DNA of 64,000 nt from Rhodospirillales bacterium. GTDB taxonomy: Bacteria; Pseudomonadota; Alphaproteobacteria; Rhodospirillales; Defluviicoccaceae. The notes beneath the pieces are model-generated. The model saw only the letters and a program-made list of their open reading frames with translations. It was not told where the DNA came from and made no database searches. The stretch is from the NCBI GenBank assembly GCA_016712375.1, contig JADJRE010000003.1:153318-217317 (forward strand), in the 5' to 3' direction. Position 1 is the stretch's first letter; every line of letters begins with the position of its first letter. The position numbers and the translations under genes are program-made. Positions 1-8,834 of this stretch are shown here, piece after piece.

Positions 1-2
1 GG

Positions 3-161
3 CTATGTCTGTTCGCCAAACGTCTCGACCGCGGCCGATTTCTCTGGCCGTCCGCAGCCGACGGTGCGCTGACGATCAGCCCGGCGCAGCTGGCGCATCT
101 GCTTGAAGGAATTGATTGGCGGATGCCGCAACGCAGCTGGCGGCCGACCGCCGCCGGCTGA
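3..161 (+). CDS. tnpB: IS66 TnpB (Orf2) C-terminal fragment
   Basis: The window opens inside this gene; only about 52 C-terminal residues are present. They read LCLFAKRLDRGRF then PAQLAHLLEGIDW, the usual end of IS66 accessory protein TnpB, and closely match the complete tail of the second IS66 TnpB in this window (22472-22791). TnpB has no known catalytic domain but is needed for IS66 transposition. The tnpC gene follows 61 bases downstream, the normal IS66 order. Confidence 0.8.
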   Translation, partial: LCLFAKRLDRGRFLWPSAADGALTISPAQLAHLLEGIDWRMPQRSWRPTAAG

Positions 162-1632
162 CGCCCGAGGCAGATTCCGTGGGGCTTGCGAGCGCCGCCG
201 GGTGTGATTCACTCAGGCCCCGATGAGCACCCCCGCGCCGTTGCCCGCCGACCTTGCCGAAGCGCACGCGATGATCGTGGCCGAGCGTGCCGCGAGGCTC
301 GCCGCCGAGGCGGAAGCGGCCTCGGCCAAGGCGACGCAGCGGGTGCTCGACCTGGAGATCGAGCGGCTCAAGCTGGAGATCGCCCGGCTGCGCCGGCAGC
401 GGTTCGGTACCTCGTCGGAGCGCAGCGCCCGGCTCGAGCAGCTGGAGCTGGCGCTGAGCGAGCTGCAGGAGACCGCCGCCGAAGCCGATGCCGAAGCCGA
501 GCTGCGGGCCGCGGAACAGAACCCGGCCCCGTGCGCGCAGGCGAGCCCGCGCAAGCCGGCGCGCCGGCCGCTGCCGGCGCATCTGCCGCGCACCCGCCTG
601 GTCTACCCGGCGCCCCCGGCGTGTCCCTGCTGCGGCGGGGCGGTGCGCAGGCTGGGCGAGGAGATCACCGAGACGCTGGAGCGGCTGCCGGCGCGCTGGT
701 TCGTCATCCAGCACGTCCGCGAGAAGGTCAGCTGCCGGGTGTGCGAGGCGATCCGCGAGGCGCCGGCACCGTTCCACCCGATCACCCGTGGCCGCGCCGG
801 GCCGAACCTGCTGGCCGAGGTGGTGTTCGGCAAGTACGGCCTGCACCTGCCGCTGAACCGGCAGAGCGGCTGCTTCGCCCGCGAGGGCATCGACCTCGAT
901 GTCTCCACGCTCGCCGACTGGGTGGGGGCAGTCGCCGCGTCGTTGCAGCCGCTGACCCTCGCGATCGAGGCGCACGTCCGCGCCGCCACCCGCATCCACG
1001 CCGACGAGACGCCGGTGCCGGTGCTGGCGAAGGGCAAGACGAAGGAAGGCCGGCTGTGGACGGTGGTCCGCGACGACCGGCCGTTCGGCGGTGCCGATCC
1101 GCCGGCCGCGGCCTTCTTCTATTCGCCCGACCGCAGCGGCGTGCACGCCGAGCGCTTCCTCGAAGGCTTCACCGGGATCATGCAGGCGGACGCCTTCTCC
1201 GGCTTCGGCCGGCTGTACAAGCCCGGCCGCAAGCCCGGCCCGATCCGCGAGGCCGGCTGCTGGTCGCATGCGCGCCGCGGCTTCTTCGAGCTGGCCGACC
1301 TGCAGAAGGGGCCGATCGCGATCGAGGCGGTCCGGCGGATCGATGCGCTGTTCGCAATCGAGCGGGAGATCAACGGCCTTTCGGCCGAACACCGCCAGGC
1401 CGCGCGCGCCGAGCGTTCCCGGCCGCGGGTGAACGACCTCGAAGCCTGGCTGCGCGCCCAGCAGGCGCGGCTGTCACCCAAGTCGAAGACGGCCAAGGCG
1501 ATCGACTACCTGCTGAAGCGCTGGAAGGCGTTCACCCGCTTTCTCGACGACGGCCGCATCTGCCTTAGCAACAATGCCGCCGAGCGAGCGCTGCGCGGTA
1601 TTGCAACGAAGCGTTCATTGTACCCCTCTCCT

Positions 1633-3705
1633 TCAAGTGTCTGTAAACATTGTGAGTTGGTTTTCCAGATCGACGCGACACGGGCGACCTGTTCGGCCGA
1701 TCGCGGCGATGACCCGCCCGTCCTGAAGGTCGCAGACGCGGATCTGGTAAGGAGCGCCGGGCACCACCTGCTCGGCTTCGAGGACACGATCCTCTATGAG
1801 GCGGCGGATTCGGTGATGGGTGACGCCGAGCTTCGTCGCGGCTTCGGTCATCGTCAGCCATTCGCCGTTCTTCTCGGCGGAACGGTAGGCACGGATGCCG
1901 TGCACCCGCCGCAGCGAGCTGACACGGTGCGCGGTCCAGGTCTTCCCCTGGCCGGTCGGCATGCCCATCCGGTTCAACGACGCGGCAATGTCCGCATCCG
2001 ACCAGCGGGTCGCCATGCTCCGCATCACTGCGAGGGCTTCCTCGGGGGTGCGGCAACCATGCTCGCCGGACTTCGGCTTGCGAACCCGGAGTTGCGAGTG
2101 CTGGCCGCCTCGCCAATGAATCGTCAGGACGACCTCGCGCGCCGCCTCGTCGACATCGGCGATGATGTCGGTGACGAGGGCGCGCAGCAGCCGCTGGCGC
2201 GCGCGCATCGTTACGCCCGGCGCGTTCCAGGCGGCATCGAGATCGCCGGCCAAGCCGGTGAAGTCAGGCGGCACGGTCGCCGGATCGGGCGTCGCTACCG
2301 TCTGCAATCGCGCCTGGCACGCCTCGACGCGACGAAGAGCCGCCTCCCAGCTCTTCTCCAGCTGCGCTGCGATCAGGCGGTTGTCGGGATCGCAGGCAGC
2401 GTAGCGTCGCTCCGCGAGCGAGGCCTCGTACCGGGCCTGTTGCAGCTCGAGTTCGACGATCCGCCGTTGCTCACCCCGACCTTCCATGTACCGCCGCTCG
2501 GCCTCCAGTGATGCCGCGATCGCCATCGGCTCGACGGCGCGGAGAAGCTCCCGGGCGACCGCCGCGTCGACACGGAGGCCGCCGAAGGTGAAGCACCGGG
2601 GCAGCCCGAGCATCTGGTTGGAACGATCACACCGATAGACGGGCTGACCCGGTGGACGACCCGAGTAGCTCACCATCAGGCGCCGCCCGCAACGACCACA
2701 CGACAGAAGACCAGCCAGCAACGCCCGTCCGCCGCGCCCGGACTTCGGCCCTCCCAGGGTGCCGTACGCGTTGACCGCCAGCTGCTTCTGGTTCCGTTCG
2801 AACTCCGCCCACTCGATGTAGCCCTGATGATGATCCTTGAGCAGAACCGCCCACTGCTCAAGCGGTTTGCGGTGGCCGTAACTCGTCCGCGCGCGCCCGT
2901 CGACGATCTCGGTGCGCTTCTCGCCTTTGCCGTAGACGTAGGCGCCCGCGTAAAACGGGTTCTTGAGCACGGAGATGACGTTGCGGTAACGGATCAGCGT
3001 CCACTCGAACGCAACGAGCTTCTTGCCGTCGGAGGGGCGTGGGAAGTGAACCTGCTCGGCGATCAGCGACAGCAGCACCTGCCGTGCGCTACCCAGCTGC
3101 CGGAACCGCGCGAAGACCAGCCGGATCACTTCCTGGATCCGCATGTCGGGATCGAAGCCGAGACCGATCTCGCGATGCCAGAGGTAGCCGATCGGCACGC
3201 TGATGCGCAGCTCGCCGCGGCGCGCCTTGGCGCGGGCGGCGTCGAGCATGCGGGCGCGCAGTACGCCCAGTTCGAACTCGCTGATGCTGCCCTTCATGCC
3301 GAGCAGCAGCCGATCGTTCGGCCGGCCGGGGTCGTAGACGCCGTCCAAATCGATCACCCGGGCCTCGACCAGGCCGCAGAGCTCGAGCAGGTGATGCCAG
3401 TCGCGGCCGTTGCGGGCGAGCCGGGAGGCGTCGAAACACAACACCGCGCCCACCTCGCCGGCACACAGCCACGCGACCAGCCGCTCGAAGCCGGGCCGCG
3501 CCACCGTCCCGCTGGCGGAGCGGCCGAGATCGTCGTCGATCACCTCGATGTCGCAGAAACCTCGTTGGCGGGCGACATCGACGAGCTCGTACTGCCGTCG
3601 CCGGCTCTCCAGGTTGTTCTGGACCTGGGCCTGCGTGGACTGCCGTACATAGACCACCGCCTTGCGCTTCAGCACCGCGGCTGGCAGGAGATCAGCGCTC
3701 GTCAT
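1633..3705 (-). CDS. Large serine recombinase with zinc-ribbon domain
   Basis: This 690-residue protein has the large-serine-recombinase layout. An N-terminal resolvase catalytic domain starts VVYVRQSTQAQVQ (the Ser in YVRQS is the predicted nucleophile), followed by DDLGRSASG and the DASRLARNGRDW helix. A recombinase domain comes next, then a zinc beta-ribbon (CGRCGRRLMVSY, later CDRS). The C-terminal tail carries a helix-turn-helix-like segment (MTEAATKLGVTHHRIRRLIED). It is expected to move its own element by site-specific strand exchange. It is the last gene of a three-gene minus-strand set and overlaps the 60-residue ORF upstream by 14 bases. The frame is intact, unlike many neighbours. 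Confidence 0.9.
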   Translation of the reverse strand: MTSADLLPAAVLKRKAVVYVRQSTQAQVQNNLESRRRQYELVDVARQRGFCDIEVIDDDLGRSASGTVARPGFERLVAWLCAGEVGAVLCFDASRLARNGRDWHHLLELCGLVEARVIDLDGVYDPGRPNDRLLLGMKGSISEFELGVLRARMLDAARAKARRGELRISVPIGYLWHREIGLGFDPDMRIQEVIRLVFARFRQLGSARQVLLSLIAEQVHFPRPSDGKKLVAFEWTLIRYRNVISVLKNPFYAGAYVYGKGEKRTEIVDGRARTSYGHRKPLEQWAVLLKDHHQGYIEWAEFERNQKQLAVNAYGTLGGPKSGRGGRALLAGLLSCGRCGRRLMVSYSGRPPGQPVYRCDRSNQMLGLPRCFTFGGLRVDAAVARELLRAVEPMAIAASLEAERRYMEGRGEQRRIVELELQQARYEASLAERRYAACDPDNRLIAAQLEKSWEAALRRVEACQARLQTVATPDPATVPPDFTGLAGDLDAAWNAPGVTMRARQRLLRALVTDIIADVDEAAREVVLTIHWRGGQHSQLRVRKPKSGEHGCRTPEEALAVMRSMATRWSDADIAASLNRMGMPTGQGKTWTAHRVSSLRRVHGIRAYRSAEKNGEWLTMTEAATKLGVTHHRIRRLIEDRVLEAEQVVPGAPYQIRVCDLQDGRVIAAIGRTGRPCRVDLENQLTMFTDT

Positions 3706-3874
3706 CGCTGCGCTCCTCCGTCGCGGCGCCGGCGGCCTCCAGCAGCAGGCGGGCCATCCGCGCGAGGACCGTGCTGCGCTCCGCGAGGCTCATCGTGCGA
3801 AGCCTTTCGGACTCGAATGGTATGCTGAGCTGGCGCGGCGCTGCGGGTGGTCGTGCCGGCGGCAGGCGTTTCAT
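3692..3874 (-). CDS. Small protein of the recombinase element
   Basis: A 60-residue ORF that starts with MKRLPPARPP and contains QLSIPFESERL and ERSTVLARMARLLLEAAG. The second half is a predicted amphipathic helix. Its 3' end overlaps the recombinase start by 14 bases, which suggests translational coupling. Similar short ORFs accompany related recombinase elements (recalled, not searched). Its function is unknown; a recombination-directionality or accessory role is only a guess. Confidence 0.55.
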   Translation of the reverse strand: MKRLPPARPPAAPRQLSIPFESERLRTMSLAERSTVLARMARLLLEAAGAATEERSDDER

Positions 3875-4186
3875 CTTGCTCCTCCTGGACGACGATCGGA
3901 TCGTCCGGGGAGCTTCGTCTGAAACCGCGCTCGATCAGTAGGTAATGCAGCTCGATCAGGCCTGGTATAGCCACGCGCGGCGCTCCGAACCCCATCCCGG
4001 CGCAGGCGGCCGGATCCAGCATCCATGCCGCCACCACGACGACCACGCCCGGCGAAACCTCGACGTGTACGACATCACCGCCGACCCGCCGCTCGGCGTA
4101 TTGGCGCCGAAGGCGGCGACCATGGAGTGCGTGCCAGCGGTAACAAACTTCGACTTCCTGCCCGACATGGGCAGAATGACCCCGCG
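3702..4186 (-). CDS. DUF5372-like ORF of the recombinase element
   Basis: The frame reads VCYRWHALHGRRLRRQYAER, VVHVEVSPGVVVVVAAWMLD, then LHYLLIERGFRR, which resembles the small DUF5372-type proteins often found just upstream of such recombinases. There is no clear in-frame ATG, GTG or TTG between the element end and the conserved part, so the 5' end is unresolved. The last 50 or so residues overlap the 60-residue ORF in another frame and are probably not meaningful. Function unknown. Confidence 0.45.
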
Positions 4187-4449
4187 ATTGCCGTCGGCAG
4201 ACGCAACTGGACCTTCGCCGGCTCGGATGCGGGCGGCCGGCGTGCGGCGGCGATGTACACCCTGATCGAAACCGCAAAGCTCAACCGCATCGACCCGCGC
4301 GCTTGGCTCGCCGACATCCTCGCCCGACTGCCCGGCCACCCCGCCAGCCGCATCGACGAACTGCTGCCGTGGAACTGGCGGGCCCCAGAGCCAATCAGCG
4401 CCGCCGCCTGACCGCCCACAAGCCCTCCGGTCCGTCAAGCCGCCTCAGT

Positions 4450-4472
4450 CGCGGCCCTCGCCGGATGCGTAC
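4450..4472. repeat. Probable right end of the first IS66 element
   Basis: About 60 bases after the tnpC stop, the sequence CCGGATGCGTAC (4461-4472) resembles the IS66 terminal repeat, which usually begins GTAAGC when read inward. The matching left end lies outside the window, so the inverted repeat cannot be confirmed. From here to 4808 no gene is apparent. Confidence 0.4.
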
Positions 4473-4808
4473 GAACCAGCTCAGATTGCCACTCGACCAG
4501 GGTCTGGCCGTCTTTTTCAATCCCTTTTCCTCGTGCAGCGGTGGCGGACTAACGAAAGCGACTGTTAGACCCAGGTGGTCCGATGACTGGAATGTCACTT
4601 TCCCGCCACCCGCAACTGTACCGCCCGCAATTCTTGACCGTGCGTCGGAGCTAAGGCGTCCGAAAGCGGAAGCGGCGGACCGCTGTAATCGCCGGCGCCG
4701 ACCGTCGCTTCCCGCCACCTCCCATGTCCGCAATTTTCATGAAGCGGGCCGGATGCGAACACTGCCTCCCGGCTCTCCGACCGCCACCGGCAGCTGAACC
4801 CTTCCGCG

Positions 4809-5693
4809 CTACCTCCGAATCACCTCCTGAGCAGGTGACCCCTGCACGGCAGCGAGGCGCAGGAATTGCCGTTTCATCGCGTTGACATCGGCAAGATACT
4901 TCGCGACCACCTGGTCGCCGCACCGCTCGCCGGCCAACAGACGAAAGCCGCGGCGCGCGAAAGCGCGGGCAGGCCCCGCGCCACAGAGATGGATGACGGC
5001 GGCAAGATCCTGCTGCTGTTGCGGGCTCGCCCGAGCATCGCGCTTGCCGGAGAGAACCGCCGTGACATTGCGGTCGAGAAGCACCGCCGTGAGCTCGATG
5101 GCATGGCTCGGAACGATCCGGGAGTAGAAGCTGCTGAACCGGCAGCCCTCCTCGACGACGGTGTGTTGGCGAATGCAATAGTGCCGGGCGTCGGCGAACG
5201 CGGCATCGGTCAACTGATACATGCCGACGGCGCTGGAGGCGGGCTGGAAAACTGCGAAGGGGTTCCAGGTCAGCCGCCAGCGCCAGTAGGTGCGAACGAC
5301 CGGATTGCCGTCGCTCTCGACCTGCGCGAGCGCCGCCAGCAATTCGGCTGTGACGGCGTCCGTCGAAAACTCGCGGAACAGCGGTCCATATTGCCGCCAC
5401 GTCTCGGCCGGCATCTTGGAGAACGCGCTACTCACGGGAAAGAACAGCTCCGTCGGCTTCCGAACCACCTGATAGACGAGGTTCATGGCCGAGACGGCCG
5501 CAACGACCAGTGCCATCACGAGTACGATCCGAACCGACGGTGGAGCCGAGATCACCCGCCGCTGCGCCCGGCGCGCGCGGTCGAGCCAGCGGTGAGCCCG
5601 TCGGCGCAGAGGGTTTCGCCGTCGACGGGTCCGTGCCCTGGGAGACAGGAACCCGGCTATGCGCGAAGTGACCGTGCGACGCCTCATGAACAC
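4809..5693 (-). CDS. Membrane-anchored lytic transglycosylase-like protein
   Basis: A 294-residue protein. A very basic N-terminus (residues 1-50) precedes one transmembrane segment (VRIVLVMALVVAAVSAMNLVY), placing the rest in the periplasm. The soluble part has the lytic-transglycosylase pattern: LAALAQVESDGNP, with the likely catalytic Glu in QVESDGNP, then SSAVGMYQLTDAAF, matching the SLT ES and GLMQ-type motifs. Such enzymes cleave peptidoglycan, and on plasmids they often help conjugation (VirB1-like), but this gene is far from the trb operon. The start at 5693 is chosen because it includes the basic and membrane segments. Confidence 0.75.
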   Translation of the reverse strand: MFMRRRTVTSRIAGFLSPRARTRRRRNPLRRRAHRWLDRARRAQRRVISAPPSVRIVLVMALVVAAVSAMNLVYQVVRKPTELFFPVSSAFSKMPAETWRQYGPLFREFSTDAVTAELLAALAQVESDGNPVVRTYWRWRLTWNPFAVFQPASSAVGMYQLTDAAFADARHYCIRQHTVVEEGCRFSSFYSRIVPSHAIELTAVLLDRNVTAVLSGKRDARASPQQQQDLAAVIHLCGAGPARAFARRGFRLLAGERCGDQVVAKYLADVNAMKRQFLRLAAVQGSPAQEVIRR

Positions 5694-5753
5694 TCGTGAG
5701 CAGCCCGAAGAGTGGCTGGTCGTCGATGTTGACCCGGAGCCGCCCGCTCTCGG

Positions 5754-6230
5754 TCAGCTCGATCCGGCAGCTCGGGAGTTCGACCGCTGTCGCTTCGGTT
5801 GCTCGGTGGCTGCGGCCGCCGTCCTGCCCAAGCCAATCTGCTTGGCGAACTCGGATCGCCGGGCGGCGTAGTTCGGCGCCACCATCGGGTAGTCGGCCGG
5901 CAATCCCCACTTTTCGCGATACTGCTGCGGCGACATATTGAAGGTGGTCCGCAGGTGGCGTTTCAGCATCTTCAGCTTCCGGCCGTCCTCCAGGCAAACG
6001 ATGTGGTCGGGCGTGACCGACTTGCGGATCGACACGGCCGGCTTCAGTGGCTCGGCGTTCTGCGGCGCCAACGCGCCGTCCAGGTTCGCCAGCGCCGCGA
6101 CGACGCTGCGAATGAGCTCGGGCAGTTGCGTCGCCGGTACCGGGTTGTTGCTCACGTATGCGGTGACGATCTCGGACGTCAGCTGCAGAAGTGTCGTCTC
6201 GCCGCTCTCGGCTCCACTCGACGCATTCAT
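5754..6230 (-). CDS. MucR/Ros family transcriptional regulator
   Basis: A 158-residue protein. The N-terminus, LLQLTSEIVTAYVSNNPVP, is the typical MucR start. The DNA-binding region reads ITPDHIVCLEDGRKLKMLKRHLRTTFNM-like, ending in MSPQQYREKWGLPADYPMVAPNYAARRSE, the hallmark of the alphaproteobacterial Ros/MucR zinc-finger family; the finger His residues in LKRHL are visible. The ATG at 6230 is preferred to the longer frame from 6332, because MucR proteins start just before this conserved segment. It probably acts as a repressor on this plasmid; its targets are unknown. Confidence 0.85.
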   Translation of the reverse strand: MNASSGAESGETTLLQLTSEIVTAYVSNNPVPATQLPELIRSVVAALANLDGALAPQNAEPLKPAVSIRKSVTPDHIVCLEDGRKLKMLKRHLRTTFNMSPQQYREKWGLPADYPMVAPNYAARRSEFAKQIGLGRTAAAATEQPKRQRSNSRAAGSS

Positions 6231-6300
6231 GGTCTCGATCGATCCTCTCTCTTGATGCCGGCTCCTCCCGATCAGGGGGATCGTCGCAAGACACCTGGGG

Positions 6301-6791
6301 CTACACTGTAGAAACTCTGCTGTGCGAGTCACCGGCGATTTTCTCGAAGGTCACGGGCGGGGCCGCAGGAACGCCGATCCGGTACGGCCCGAGGAACAGG
6401 TCGCCCCGGGCGCGGCGCAGCAGGTAGGTGATCCGGCGCTGCGCCAGGTGATGCGGACGATCGTGCAGCATGTGGCAGCGTTGGCAGAGGCTGCGCAGAT
6501 TGCGCAGGCGGTTGTTGGTCGGATCATGATCCAGGTGCGCCGCGGCGAGGACGACGCGCCGCATCCGCGCCGCCTGCTCGAGGTCGGGCCAGCGGGCGAT
6601 GCGACCCCGCCCGTCCCGCCAGGTTCGCCGAACCGGATCGAACCATCGTCCGTCCGGTAGGCCGCCGGGGCGAGCCCGTGCGGCCGGCCGCACCCCTGGC
6701 ACACGCCGCCGGCGCGCTCGAAGCGCACGCGCCGGCTGAGTTCGGCCCAGTGCGCGGGATACAGGCTGCGCAGCTCGCGCCGGATCGGCAC
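6301..6791 (-). pseudogene. HNH endonuclease, frameshifted
   Basis: The first frame starts at a GTG (6791) and reads VPIRRELRSLYP, then WAELSRRVRFERAGGVCQGC. Around position 6660 the reading moves to the other frame, LPDGRWFDPVRRTWRDG, then VLAAAHLDHDPTNNRL and LCQRCHMLHD. Paired Cys residues plus AHLDHDPTNN and CQRCHMLHD mark an HNH nuclease fold. A single-base change would restore a protein of about 160 residues. Its start lies 6 bases after the end of the resolvase upstream, so the two were probably one transcription unit. Confidence 0.75.
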
Positions 6792-6796
6792 CGCCG

Positions 6797-7381
6797 CTAC
6801 CCCGAAACCGTGGCGACGGCAGCGGCAAGTTCCGGCTGCCGACCGAGCACGCGGTAGACGGAGGCACGGCCGATGCCGAGGCGCCGGGCGATCGCCGCCG
6901 GCCCGAGCTTCTCCTCGGCATGGAGACGCCGAACCTCGGCAGCGTCGATCGACGGCTTGCGTCCCTTGTAAACACCGCGCGCCTTCGCCGCCTTGATCCC
7001 CTCCATCTGCCGCTCGCGGCGCAGATTGGTCTCGAACTCGGCGAACACGCCCAGCATGTCGAGGAACGCCTTGCCGGCGGCCGAGCCGGTGTCGACCGGC
7101 TGCTCGGTCGCCTTCAGCGCCACGCCCTTCGCCTTCAGTTCGTGGACAATGTCCTGCAGGTCTTTCAGCGAGCGCGCCAGACGGTCGACCCGGGTGACCA
7201 CCAGGGTGTCGCCCGCGCGCAGGAAGGTGAGCAGCACCTCCAATTCCTCGCGTCCCTTTCGACGCGCGCCACTTGCTTTCTCGGCGCGGATTACCTCGCA
7301 GCCGGCCGCCTGCAGCGCGGCGTTCTGAATCCGCAGGTCCTGATCGATGCTCGAAACCCTGGCGTAGCCATAGACGGTCAT
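6797..7381 (-). CDS. Serine resolvase/invertase (Tn3 resolvase type)
   Basis: A complete 194-residue small serine recombinase. The start is TVYGYARVSSIDQ (Ser in RVSS is the nucleophile), followed by TRVDRLARSLKDL, then FAEFETNLRRERQ on the dimer helix, and a C-terminal helix-turn-helix (GPAAIARRLGIGRASVYRVL). It should act on short inverted sites upstream of its own gene (7394-7475). It could belong to a lost Tn3-like transposon or serve plasmid-dimer resolution. Confidence 0.9.
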   Translation of the reverse strand: MTVYGYARVSSIDQDLRIQNAALQAAGCEVIRAEKASGARRKGREELEVLLTFLRAGDTLVVTRVDRLARSLKDLQDIVHELKAKGVALKATEQPVDTGSAAGKAFLDMLGVFAEFETNLRRERQMEGIKAAKARGVYKGRKPSIDAAEVRRLHAEEKLGPAAIARRLGIGRASVYRVLGRQPELAAAVATVSG

Positions 7382-7393
7382 GGATAGCGAAGT

Positions 7394-7475
7394 GTCTCGT
7401 TAGGCTCTTTAACCCTCTCACCATACCGTCACGAATCTCAAAAATCAACCCTAATGAGACGCGAAACAGCGTCTC
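7394..7475. repeat. Candidate resolvase site (res) with paired inverted repeats
   Basis: GTCTCGTTAGG at 7394-7404 is mirrored by CCTAATGAGAC at 7450-7460, with one mismatch. The second arm continues into an overlapping perfect inverted repeat, GAGACGC and GCGTCTC, at 7456-7475. This lies just upstream of the resolvase start at 7381, where resolvase subsites normally sit. The rest of 7476-7753 shows no gene. Confidence 0.55.
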
Positions 7476-7753
7476 GTCGCATGTCTCGGTGGGGTATACC
7501 CTCCGATGCCGTGCCGATGCAGGCTTCTGCAGGCTTTTCACACCTTCAGCGGATCGAACTGAAGCGACGGGTCCTGTTCCTGCGGCTTCAGCCGCTTCAT
7601 CCTTGCCCGCGCGAGGGGCGGCGCCCCTTAGAAAGGCCAACGGAGAAGCGCGCGCCCCCCGAGGCCGCGTCCAGCTTCCTTTCGTGCTTTCGTGCTTTGC
7701 TTAAATGGCGCGGCTATACGGCGCCTCGGCCGGGCGGCAAATGGCCGTTAGCT

Positions 7754-7884
7754 TTACAGGATGGCTTCGATGCCTTTGCGGCGGATGACGTTGAGCAGCA
7801 CCAGGGCCGGGCCGGTCGGACGCTTGGCGCCGCGCTCCATCTGCGAGACGTAGCCGACCGTGAGATTGAGATAGGGTCGGCGAA
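7754..7884 (-). pseudogene. 3' remnant of an HTH antitoxin-type regulator
   Basis: About 40 residues, YLNLTVGYVSQMERGAKRP then TGPALVLLNVIRRKGIEAIL, form the second half of a Cro/C1-type helix-turn-helix and C-terminal helix seen in HigA/NadS-like antitoxins. The 5' part is missing; at about 7884 the sequence changes to the truncated ISAs1 transposase. No toxin gene is visible next to it. Confidence 0.6.
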
Positions 7885-8506
7885 GAAGGCCGCGACCTCG
7901 CGCAGCATCGCCGGGCGGTTGGCCTTCAGCGCGAACAGATAGTCGCCGCCGCGGTCGAGCACCAGGTGCGCCGTCTCGGCCTGGGCGTGGATCGCGTCGC
8001 CGGTCACCAGCGCGCCGTCGAGCGTCAGCATGGCCAGCAAGGCGCGGGCGGCAGTGATCTCGTTCTCGCCCGGCGCCACCGCCCGCTGGCCGACGCTGAG
8101 CCGCGCGTCCGCCCCGAAGGCGGTCACCACGTGCAGCGGCGAGCGGGCGGCGGCGCGGTCGAAGGAGCGGCGCAGCGTCTTGCCGCCGATCGCCAGCACC
8201 CCCGCCGCCCCGTCCGCACCCAGGTCGCCCAGAAACGCCTCGAACGCCCGCCCGAATGCCGCAGGGTCGAGCAGCCGGAAGATCCGGCTGAACGTGTCGT
8301 GGCTCGGCAAGCCATTCTCCAGCCTCAGAAACTCCCGCAGCAAGACTTCCCTGTCCTCGGCGAACTCGGCAAAGTCCACACAGCTCTCCGCTCCGCAAAC
8401 CGACGCCACCAGCGCGATCGTCAGGATGTCCAGCAGCTCGTGACGCTGCGCATTGCCCCCGCCGCGGGTCCGGCATCTCCCGGAAAATCGTGATCAGCGA
8501 CGCCAT
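7885..8506 (-). pseudogene. ISAs1 family transposase, frameshifted and 3' truncated
   Basis: It starts MASLITIFREMPDPRRG at 8506. Near 8460 the frame shifts, and the reading continues NAQRHELLDILTIALVAS, ESCVDFAEFAEDRE, LPSHDTFSRIFRLLDP, then LAIGGKTLRRSFDRA. This is the DDE transposase of ISAs1 (H repeat-associated protein). It ends abruptly after REVAAFFADP, losing roughly the last 100 residues at the junction with the antitoxin remnant. It is therefore non-functional whatever the cause of the frameshift. Confidence 0.85.
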
Positions 8507-8834
8507 GGGCTCCCTCCCGAAAAACCCATGACAGAATCCAAATCACCCCCGCCCGCCAGACCTTTCCTTCAAATGCGATTCCCCTGACGGCACTCCCCGC
8601 TCACCTGCGTTCTTTTGTGCTTTTTGGCTTTTTCAGGCGAACAGGACCGTCCCTCTAGGGATCTCTCCTGGACGGCGTCAGACGCGCTTAATAACCCAGT
8701 TGGAGCTATGGTATTCTCCCACAGGCTGGATTCGCTGGGGGGTGCGGACTTGATGACGAACTTAGGAGTAGCGCTAGCGATTGGCGTTCATCCGCGTCCC
8801 GCGACCTCTTTCGTCTATGACCGGGAGGAACAGG
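8507..8834. other. Intergenic region before the hamAB pair
   Basis: About 330 bases without a convincing gene. A short T-rich stretch near 8613-8636 and a Shine-Dalgarno sequence (GGGAGGAA, 8823-8830) just before the hamA GTG are the only features noticed. The promoter of the hamA-hamB pair must lie here, but I could not assign -35/-10 boxes with confidence. Confidence 0.5.

Larger units (their letters stand above)
1605..4191. mobile_element. Serine-recombinase mobile element inserted in IS66 tnpC
   Basis: The insert is about 2.6 kb, and its boundaries are defined by the interrupted tnpC frame. The pentamer ATTGC lies at both junctions (1600-1604 and 4187-4191), consistent with a 5-bp duplication or shared crossover sequence. 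The two ends resemble each other as an imperfect inverted repeat: GCAA near 1602 followed by TCATTGTACCCC, and inward from 4191 GCAA followed by TCATTCTGCCC. It carries three minus-strand genes: a DUF5372-like ORF, a 60-residue ORF and a large serine recombinase. I do not know a name for this element. Confidence 0.75.
223..4411 (+). pseudogene. tnpC: IS66 transposase TnpC, interrupted by a serine-recombinase element
   Basis: This is the DDE transposase of IS66. Positions 223-1604 encode the N-terminal coiled coil, the zinc-binding CPCCGG motif and most of the catalytic domain, up to NNAAERALRGIA. Positions 4192-4411 resume exactly at VGRRNWTFAGSD and run to the normal end, IDELLPWNW plus ten residues. 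Removing 1605-4191 restores an uninterrupted reading frame of usual family length. The apparent long frame from 223 to 2511 is a chimera that reads into the inserted element. The start is the ATG at 223. As it stands the gene cannot make a full transposase. Confidence 0.9.

Noticed and set aside
223..2511. A 762-residue continuous frame
   Set aside because: Only the first 461 codons are IS66 TnpC; the remainder is the antisense of the serine recombinase.
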